This document shows, in pieces, positions 41,083-47,008 of a stretch of DNA of 47,008 bases (its first letter is position 1; each line of letters opens with the position of its first letter). Source of the DNA: Treponema_I sp045599005 (lineage in GTDB: Bacteria; Spirochaetota; Spirochaetia; Treponematales; Treponemataceae); contig JAZRVF010000013.1 of assembly GCA_045599005.1 (NCBI GenBank), positions 1 to 47,008 of the forward strand, written 5' to 3'. The position numbers and the translations under genes are program-made. The notes beneath the pieces are model-generated. The model searched no databases and was not told where the DNA came from. It saw only the letters and a program-made list of their open reading frames with translations.

Positions 41083-41549
41083 AGAAATGATTGAAAGAGA
41101 TTGAAGTGAAAGGCCAGCGCTGTTAAAAGTGAAGGCACAACAAGATAAGGGACAAAGGCGATTCTGGTCTGCTTTGTCCCTTTTTTTTGCACAAAAAGCA
41201 TTGCTGCAAGAACAAGAGCCGCGGCACAACAGGAAAGTAATGTTGAATAAAGCCAGTTCTCAAATCCCAGATAGGCTCCTGAGGCCGCCGAAACCAGCAC
41301 GTCTGCAAAACCAAGTCTGTTTTTTGTGAAACAGCGTACAGCAAAGAATACGAGAAAACCTGTGAACGCACCTGTCAATGTAATGAATGGAGAATAAAGA
41401 CAGCCGGAAGTCACGCAGATTGCCAGCATCGGTACAGTGCAGCGGCGGCTGACTTTCTTTGTCTTTAGATCACTTACGGAGGCCCACAGTCCGAATGCGG
41501 CAAAAATCAGTGTCCGCATCCAGAAAAGAAGGGAAGGCTCAACCTCCAA
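41079..41549 (-). CDS. Prepilin-peptidase-like (A24) membrane protein
   Basis: This protein of about 156 residues has six hydrophobic segments and the two aspartates expected of A24 aspartic peptidases: one in WASVSDLKTKKVS and one in LGFADVLVSAASGAYLG, which matches the GxxD-type second motif. It lacks the N-terminal zinc-binding domain of full prepilin peptidases, so it resembles the short TadV/CpaA-like class. The start is uncertain: TTG at 41549 overlaps the upstream gene by 11 nt, and the first ATG is at 41519. No pilin or type IV pilus gene is in the window. Confidence 0.75.
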   Translation of the reverse strand: MEVEPSLLFWMRTLIFAAFGLWASVSDLKTKKVSRRCTVPMLAICVTSGCLYSPFITLTGAFTGFLVFFAVRCFTKNRLGFADVLVSAASGAYLGFENWLYSTLLSCCAAALVLAAMLFVQKKGTKQTRIAFVPYLVVPSLLTALAFHFNLFQSFL

Positions 41550-42462
41550 TTGTGAGGGCCACTACCAGCGGCATTGTAATGATTGAGAAAAGTGTGGAAA
41601 GTGCAACCATTGTTGTTGCAAGTTTTGTGTCCCGTCCGAACATGACGGAAAACATCACCGTATTGGCTGCAGAAGGCGCGCTTGCCGCGATGATCACTGC
41701 CGTGAGCACACCGCCGCGGAGACCCAGCGCATAAAGTGCGCCGAAGGCACATAGAGGGGCGACGATAAGCCGCAGGAAAAGTGAAAGAACCAGTTTTGAG
41801 TCTTTAAGCACTTTGAAACTGGTGATGTTTGCCAGGTAATACCCGATGATGATCATTGGGACAGGCATGTTCATGTCTGCAAGGTTCTGGATCGGTGCAA
41901 AAATGATTGATGGAATCTGGAGCGGTGTCAGGAACAGGAAAAGTCCGACGAAAACTGAGAGAACTCCCGGGTTAAGAAGCACTTTGCCGGGTGAGAACTT
42001 TTCTCTGCCGCCTGCCATCTGGAAAAATCCGTAAGTCCAGCTGAACAGGTTGAACATTGCGATGTATGCGGCTCCGTAAAAAACTCCGTCTGAACCGATC
42101 AGTGCTTCCTGCAGAGGCAGCGCCATGAATCCGCAGTTGGAGAAAACTGTTCCGAAACGCAGCACGCGGAGCCGGCCTTCGTCTTTGTCACGCATGAAAA
42201 GATGTGCAAGAAGTATGCAGAAGGAATGAATCCCGCAGGAACACAGTGCGGAAAGCCCCAGGCCTTTGAGCATTGAACTGTCAAAGGGACGGTTGAAGGA
42301 TTCAAGTATCACACAGGGAGTAACAATGTACAGTACGAACTTTGAAAGGCTGGACATTGCCTCGGCTGTGAAGACCTTTTTCTTTGTGCAGATAAAACCT
42401 ACACCGATTATGATAAAAAGAATCACAACCTGACGTCCGACGGAAACAAAACCTGATAACAT
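41539..42462 (-). CDS. Auxin-efflux-carrier (AEC) family transporter
   Basis: This 307-residue protein has about ten membrane segments and the AEC/PIN-like family pattern: IIGVGFICTKKKVFT near the start, FVLYIVTPCVILESF, NCGFMALPL in the middle, a central loop, and the late SAPSAANTVMFSVMFG. Bacterial members export malate, malonate or other organic anions; the substrate here cannot be told. It lies 71 nt after the aspS stop and has its own promoter. Confidence 0.88.
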   Translation of the reverse strand: MLSGFVSVGRQVVILFIIIGVGFICTKKKVFTAEAMSSLSKFVLYIVTPCVILESFNRPFDSSMLKGLGLSALCSCGIHSFCILLAHLFMRDKDEGRLRVLRFGTVFSNCGFMALPLQEALIGSDGVFYGAAYIAMFNLFSWTYGFFQMAGGREKFSPGKVLLNPGVLSVFVGLFLFLTPLQIPSIIFAPIQNLADMNMPVPMIIIGYYLANITSFKVLKDSKLVLSLFLRLIVAPLCAFGALYALGLRGGVLTAVIIAASAPSAANTVMFSVMFGRDTKLATTMVALSTLFSIITMPLVVALTIGG

Positions 42463-42469
42463 GTAAGGA

Positions 42470-42498
42470 ATTATAACGTTTTATGCCCCGCCTGTCAT
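42470..42498 (-). promoter_or_regulatory. Promoter of the AEC transporter gene (leaderless candidate)
   Basis: ATGACA (42498-42493), 17 bp, TATAAT (42475-42470), then 7 nt to the ATG at 42462. No ribosome-binding site is present. Confidence 0.65.
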
Positions 42499-42533
42499 CC
42501 GCATGGATCCAGGACAGGGCATAAGGTCTCTGA

Positions 42534-44354
42534 TTATTCTGAGATCAGGATGTGCAGGTCTTTCAACTGCTGCTCATCAACTTCAGCGGGACACTCGTCC
42601 ATGGGGCTCTGTGCCAGGTTGTTCTTGGGGAATGCGATGACTTCGTGGATTGATTCCTCATGACACATAAGCATTACAAGGCGGTCCAGTCCGGGAGCGA
42701 TTCCTCCGTGTGGCGGGGCACCGTATTTGAATGCTTCGACAAGGAATCCGAAAGCCTTCTGTGCGCGCTCGTTGGAGTAACCGACAATCTTGAAGATGCG
42801 CTGCTGCAGTTCCGGATCGTTGATACGCATTGAACCGGAAGCCAGCTCGTAACCGTTGAGAACCAGGTCGTACAGGTCACCCTTTACGCAGCCGGGATCA
42901 CTCTCAAGCACGTCCCAGTACTGCTTCTGGGGAAGTGTGAACATGTGGTGCTCTGTCTCCCAGTGGTTCTCGTCCTCGTTCCATGCAAAGTAGGGGAAGT
43001 CGATGATCCAGACAAAGTGGAACTCATCAGCAGGATTGTACAGGTTAAGATCTTTGCCCAGCTGTTTGCGTACTGCACCAAGGGCAACACAGGCAACCTG
43101 CCATTTCTCGTCACTGACGAAGAGCAGCAGGTCGTTCTTTTCCGCACCAAGCTTTGCACAGATCTCAGCTTCTTTTCCGGCATAGAATTTGCTGATTCCG
43201 CCTTCAAAAACGCCTTCCGCGTTCACTTTCATCCATGCAAGACCTTTAGCTTTGTATTTCTTTGCCTCAGATTCAAGTGCCTCAATCATTTTGCGGCTGT
43301 ATCTGTCAGCAACATTCTTTACAACCAGTGCCTTAAGTCCGCTTCTTCTGTGGCGGGGTAGAGATCTGTCAGCATTTTCCGCACCTGCCTTGAAAGCGGC
43401 AAAATCGCTGAGACCGGCCATAAAAGCGGCATCCTGCATCTTAAGTTCAAAACGGAGGTCGGGTTTGTCGCTTCCGTAATAATCAAAAGCGTCTTCCCAT
43501 GAAAGGCGGTCAAACTTGACGGGCAGATCCACGTTCATTGTCTTTTTGAAGATGTAGCCCATCATGCCTTCAGTTGTTGTAAGAACTTCCTCACGGTCTG
43601 TGAATGAAAGCTCCATATCAATCTGTGTGAATTCAGGCTGACGGTCACCGCGTGCGTCCTCATCACGGTAGCAGCGTGCAATCTGGAAATATTTGTCAAA
43701 ACCTGAGACCATCAGAAGCTGCTTGTAAAGCTGGGGGCTCTGGGGCAGTGAATAGAATTTTCCGGGATGAACACGGGACGGAACCAGATAGTCACGGGCT
43801 CCCTCAGGAGTTGACTTGATGAAAGTCGGAGTCTCAATCTCCAGGAATCCTTTTGAGGTAAGGTATTCGCGGGTTGCAAAAGTCACCTTGCTGCGCAGGA
43901 TTATGTTGCTCTTCATTTTCTCTGAACGCAGGTCCAGATAGCGGTATTTAAGGCGAAGATCCTCGTTGGGAACAACAGGTGTTCCGTCTTTGTTGAACTC
44001 ATCAATCATGAAAGGCAGGACTTCACTCTTTGAAAGAACCTGGATCTCTTTTGCGACAACCTCAATCTCACCGGTTGCCATATCTTTGTTTATCATTGAG
44101 TCAGGGCGTGCGCGGACAACACCGTTGACTGCAAGAACGAATTCCATGCGGAATGATTTTGCCAGTTCCTGAAGTTCGGCAGGAGAATCGGCGTCTACAA
44201 CAACCTGAGTGATTCCGTAGCGGTCGCGCAGGTTGATGAAAGAGATGCCGCCATGTTCACGGATGCGGTGAACCCAACCATTCAATATTACTGTTTTACC
44301 GTCATCAGCCTTGCGGAGATCACCGCAGGTAACGGTTCGTTTGATAGTTTCCAT
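42534..44354 (-). CDS. aspS: Aspartyl-tRNA synthetase
   Basis: AspRS charges tRNA-Asp with aspartate. The 606-residue protein is of the bacterial type: an N-terminal OB-fold anticodon-binding domain (about 1-110, GWVHRIREHGGISFINLRDR), a class II core with motif 2 in ARCYRDEDARGDRQPEFTQI and motif 3 in GIAPGLDRLVMLM, and the bacterial GAD insertion (about 290-420). The start codon follows a promoter by only 8 nt. Whether it is discriminating or charges Asn also cannot be judged from the window. Confidence 0.97.
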   Translation of the reverse strand: METIKRTVTCGDLRKADDGKTVILNGWVHRIREHGGISFINLRDRYGITQVVVDADSPAELQELAKSFRMEFVLAVNGVVRARPDSMINKDMATGEIEVVAKEIQVLSKSEVLPFMIDEFNKDGTPVVPNEDLRLKYRYLDLRSEKMKSNIILRSKVTFATREYLTSKGFLEIETPTFIKSTPEGARDYLVPSRVHPGKFYSLPQSPQLYKQLLMVSGFDKYFQIARCYRDEDARGDRQPEFTQIDMELSFTDREEVLTTTEGMMGYIFKKTMNVDLPVKFDRLSWEDAFDYYGSDKPDLRFELKMQDAAFMAGLSDFAAFKAGAENADRSLPRHRRSGLKALVVKNVADRYSRKMIEALESEAKKYKAKGLAWMKVNAEGVFEGGISKFYAGKEAEICAKLGAEKNDLLLFVSDEKWQVACVALGAVRKQLGKDLNLYNPADEFHFVWIIDFPYFAWNEDENHWETEHHMFTLPQKQYWDVLESDPGCVKGDLYDLVLNGYELASGSMRINDPELQQRIFKIVGYSNERAQKAFGFLVEAFKYGAPPHGGIAPGLDRLVMLMCHEESIHEVIAFPKNNLAQSPMDECPAEVDEQQLKDLHILISE

Positions 44355-44362
44355 AACTGGAT

Positions 44363-44391
44363 ATTTTATCGTTATGCTGCGTCTGATACAA
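44363..44391 (-). promoter_or_regulatory. Promoter of aspS (leaderless candidate)
   Basis: TTGTAT (44391-44386), 17 bp, TAAAAT (44368-44363), then 8 nt to the ATG at 44354, with no ribosome-binding site. Confidence 0.6.
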
Positions 44392-44445
44392 TAGCACAGG
44401 ACTTCCGGCAGACACTCAGCAGGTCAAAAAAAGTCATTCTCTGAC

Positions 44446-44474
44446 TTGCCGTTTTTAGAATTTCTTAGTAAATT
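44446..44474 (+). promoter_or_regulatory. Promoter of groL
   Basis: TTGCCG (44446-44451), 17 bp, TAAATT (44469-44474). The leader of about 100 nt can form two small hairpins, CGCTG/CAGCG and GCCGC/GCGGC, the second close to the ribosome-binding site. No CIRCE operator is seen. Confidence 0.5.
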
Positions 44475-44578
44475 CTTGTTTGCTCAGTAATCAATGCGCT
44501 GCCGAAGACAGCGTCAGATTTATAGAAAATTCAATTAAAGTCCGCCGCTTATCTGCGGCTAGCTTATAGGAGAAGGAA

Positions 44579-46216
44579 ATGGCTAAACAGCTGGTTTTTA
44601 ATGAAGATGCCCGCAAAAAAATGCTTTCGGGTGTAGAACAGATTTCTCAGGCAGTTAAAGTTACTTTGGGTCCCAAAGGCCGCCTTGTAATGCTGGACAA
44701 AAAATTCCGCGCACCTACAATCACAAAAGACGGTGTTTCCGTCGCAAAAGAAGTTGAACTGGAAGATCCCTTCGAGAACATGGGTGCCCAGCTGGTAAAA
44801 GAAGTTGCTGCAAAGACAAATGATGTTGCCGGTGACGGAACAACAACCGCAACAGTTCTTGCCTATTCAATGGTCCGCGAAGGTCTTAAGGCTGTTGCTG
44901 CCGGAATGACTCCTATTGAACTGAAACGCGGTATGGACAAAGCCGTTTCCCTGGCAGTTGAGGAAATCAAGAAATCTGCAAAAGCCGTGAAAGGTGGGGA
45001 TGACGTCAAACACGTTGCCACAATTTCTGCAAACAACGATTCTGAGATCGGAACAATTCTTGCAAGCGCAATTGAAAAAGTCGGAAAAGACGGCGTTATC
45101 ACAGTTGAAGAAGCAAAGACAATGGAGACAACTACAGACTTTGTTGAAGGTATGCAGTTTGACCGCGGTTACATCTCTTCTTATTTCGTGACAGACCGTG
45201 ACCGCATGGAAGCTTCTTACAACGATCCTTTCATTCTGATCCACGACAAAAAAATCAGCAACATGAAGGATCTGCTTCCTCTGCTGGAAAAAGTTGCACA
45301 GACAGGAAAAGCTCTTGTGATCATCTGTGAGGACATGGATGGCGAGGCTCTTGCAACTCTGATTGTAAACAATCTGCGCGGAACTCTTAAGACTGTTGCT
45401 GTGAAGGCTCCCGGATTCGGTGACCGCCGCAAGACAATGCTGGAAGACATTGCAATCCTTACAGGCGGACAGGTTATCACAGAAGACCTGGGTCTTAAAC
45501 TTGAGACAGCAGAACTTGATATGCTGGGAACTGCAAAGAGCGTGAAGATTGACAAAGACAACACAACAATCGTTGACGGTGCCGGTAACTCAAAGGCTAT
45601 CAAAGACCGTGTTGCAGAAATCAAGACTCAGATTGAAGCTTCCACAAGCGAATATGACAAGGAAAAACTTAAGGAACGCCTTGCAAAACTTTCTGGCGGT
45701 GTTGCTGTCATCAACATCGGTGCCGTTACAGAAGTTGAGATGAAAGAGAAGAAACACCGCGTGGAAGACACTCTTGCTGCAACACGCGCTGCACTGGAAG
45801 AAGGTATTGTTCCCGGCGGTGGTCTTGCTCTGATTGAAGCTGCACAGGCTCTTGAGAAAGCTGACACAAGCACACTTACTGACGATGAGAAAGTCGGTTT
45901 CAAGATTGTAAAACGCGCTCTTGAGGAGCCTATCCGCCAGATTGCAGAGAATGCAGGTGTTGACGGTGCTGTTGTTGCTGACAAAGCAAAGACAAGCAAG
46001 AAAGGCGTTGGTTTCGATGCTTATGCAATGGAATGGAAAGACATGATGGAAGCCGGTATCATCGACCCTGCAAAAGTTACACGCACTGCTCTGCAGAACG
46101 CTTCTTCAATTGCAGGTCTGCTGCTTACAACAGAATGTGCAATCACAGACATTCCTGAGGAAAACCCTCCTGCGGCTCCTGGTGCCGGAATGGGTGACAT
46201 GGGCGGAATGTACTGA
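44579..46216 (+). CDS. groL: Chaperonin GroEL (Hsp60)
   Basis: GroEL forms the double-ring folding chamber that works with GroES and ATP. The 545-residue protein has the nucleotide-binding TLGPKGRLVML and DGTTTATVLAY, the apical-domain ISSYFVTDRDRMEASY, VPGGGLALIEA, and the Gly/Met-rich C-terminus MGDMGGMY. AGGAGAAGGAA lies just before the ATG. No groES is adjacent, so GroES must be encoded elsewhere. Confidence 0.98.
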   Translation: MAKQLVFNEDARKKMLSGVEQISQAVKVTLGPKGRLVMLDKKFRAPTITKDGVSVAKEVELEDPFENMGAQLVKEVAAKTNDVAGDGTTTATVLAYSMVREGLKAVAAGMTPIELKRGMDKAVSLAVEEIKKSAKAVKGGDDVKHVATISANNDSEIGTILASAIEKVGKDGVITVEEAKTMETTTDFVEGMQFDRGYISSYFVTDRDRMEASYNDPFILIHDKKISNMKDLLPLLEKVAQTGKALVIICEDMDGEALATLIVNNLRGTLKTVAVKAPGFGDRRKTMLEDIAILTGGQVITEDLGLKLETAELDMLGTAKSVKIDKDNTTIVDGAGNSKAIKDRVAEIKTQIEASTSEYDKEKLKERLAKLSGGVAVINIGAVTEVEMKEKKHRVEDTLAATRAALEEGIVPGGGLALIEAAQALEKADTSTLTDDEKVGFKIVKRALEEPIRQIAENAGVDGAVVADKAKTSKKGVGFDAYAMEWKDMMEAGIIDPAKVTRTALQNASSIAGLLLTTECAITDIPEENPPAAPGAGMGDMGGMY

Positions 46217-46251
46217 GATCAGTCTGCTTCAGTCAGTATGAACGCATAAAT

Positions 46252-46302
46252 TAAAAGCGGTTCGGGATTGAGTTTCCTTCAGTTCCGGGCCGCTTTTTTT
46301 TC
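46252..46302 (+). terminator. Terminator of groL
   Basis: AAAAGCGGTTCGGGA pairs with TTCCGGGCCGCTTTT through a stem containing G-U pairs and is followed by a T run. It begins 36 nt after the groL stop. Confidence 0.75.
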
Positions 46303-46405
46303 TGCACAAAAATTCACTTTTCTTTCAAAAAACTCACATTTTTTTCTCTCCGACGGCAATAACAATAATGAGCATTAATTGCTGAAGCTGAAAAGGAGAA
46401 AAACA

Positions 46406-47008
46406 ATGCAGAAGAAAAAATCAATCATTCCCTATGAAGGCGCCCTGCTGAACCCGCGCCGTGACACCACATTCAAGGCTCTTTTCGGGGGCGAGTCTGC
46501 CGCTGCCCGGTTTGCCCTGAAGTCCTTTCTTGAGGCAGTGCTTGAGGCCCGGATCGAGGACATCCAGCTTGCCCCCAACGAACTTCCCGGTGATTCTGAC
46601 GACGGGAAGCAGCCCCGCTTCGATCTGACCTGCACCATTGACGGCGAGAAAGTGAACGTGGAGATGCAGAGCTCTGAAACATTCCTGAACTACGCCAACC
46701 GGGTGGAGTATTACGTGGCGCACCTGCTGAACTACTATTCGCCCAGAGGCATGCACTGGAAGGACATGACAAAGGTGTACCAGGTGTCGGTGCTGAACTT
46801 CCTCTTTGACAGGAGTTCGCCGGCAGCCGTGTCACAGTATCAGATGCGGACTGAGGACGGGCGTAATCTGAACAGCCGGATGAATGTGTTTATCCTTGAG
46901 CTTCCGAAGCTGGACGACGAAAGGCTGGACATTGCAAAGTTGACATCAGCAGAGCGTTGGTGTACCTTTTTGAAGTACGCGGATAATCCGGAGAAGGCCG
47001 AGGTTATC
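46406..47008 (+). CDS. Rpn/YhgA-like PD-(D/E)XK nuclease family protein, 5' part
   Basis: This frame is open from the ATG at 46406 to the window edge (201 codons), with AAAGGAG just upstream. It resembles the Rpn family of recombination-promoting nucleases (often called PD-(D/E)XK transposases): PRRDTTFKALFG at residues 17-28, and the active site RFDLTC (Asp73) followed by VNVEMQ (Glu86, Gln88), then the YYVAHLLNYYS segment. Such genes are multi-copy in treponemes and gut bacteria. Its codons are richer in G and C at third positions than those of groL, which may reflect recent transfer. The C-terminus lies outside the window. Confidence 0.85.
   Translation, partial: MQKKKSIIPYEGALLNPRRDTTFKALFGGESAAARFALKSFLEAVLEARIEDIQLAPNELPGDSDDGKQPRFDLTCTIDGEKVNVEMQSSETFLNYANRVEYYVAHLLNYYSPRGMHWKDMTKVYQVSVLNFLFDRSSPAAVSQYQMRTEDGRNLNSRMNVFILELPKLDDERLDIAKLTSAERWCTFLKYADNPEKAEVI

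Noticed and set aside
44355..44578. CIRCE operator before groL
   Set aside because: No TTAGCACTC-N9-GAGTGCTAA-like inverted repeat is present; only two short hairpins were seen.

Overview
The window looks like a chromosomal segment of a host-associated spirochaete, most likely a Treponema. This rests on the general character of GroEL, AspRS, the chemoreceptor, the DUF1703/DUF4143/Rpn-type accessory genes and the intergenic TTGAGCG...AGTCGAAACATC repeats. It is recalled family knowledge, not a database result.

Layout. Positions 1-2563 hold the tail of an AAA/PD-(D/E)XK protein, a convergent gap with two operator-like palindromes, and a minus-strand pair of a VTC polyphosphate-polymerase-like protein and a DUF4956 membrane protein. 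cysK follows with a strong promoter and tandem terminators. Positions 3866-10130 form a compact plus-strand operon: circularly permuted ATP-grasp, alpha-E, transglutaminase, two M14-type desuccinylase/aspartoacylase-like proteins, and a FUSC-type membrane protein fused to a HAD-like domain. The second M14 copy and the HAD domain have lost catalytic residues. The first three genes are a known peptide-modification-type cluster; the other three are the less familiar part.

Positions 31053 down to 10222 are one minus-strand anaerobic cobalamin super-operon of about 21 kb behind a cobalamin riboswitch. The order is a CbiK-like lipoprotein, BtuF-type binding protein, BtuC-type permease, an ABC ATPase fused to cobyric acid synthase, cobT, cobU, cobS, a short CobU-like gene, cobC-like, cbiB, cobD, cbiC, cbiD, cbiF, cbiG, cbiH, a cbiJ-cbiE fusion, cbiT, and cbiA fused to a cysteine-rich domain. 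Import, corrin ring synthesis and nucleotide-loop assembly are thus co-regulated. CbiL, the uroporphyrinogen methyltransferase and the corrinoid adenosyltransferase are absent here. Most genes overlap by 4 nt, and the main gaps are occupied by long palindromic elements.

Positions 31013-33400 carry repeats, mgtE and a probable mgtE leader with its own promoter and a 28-codon ORF. From 33402 onward come a DUF4143 ATPase, a small membrane ORF, glycerate kinase, an EcfA-EcfA-EcfT fusion, a chemoreceptor, a prepilin-peptidase-like protein, an auxin-efflux-type carrier, aspS, groL and the start of an Rpn-family nuclease that runs off the window. Five genes here have a -10 box only 6-8 nt before the ATG and no Shine-Dalgarno sequence, so they may be translated from leaderless mRNAs.
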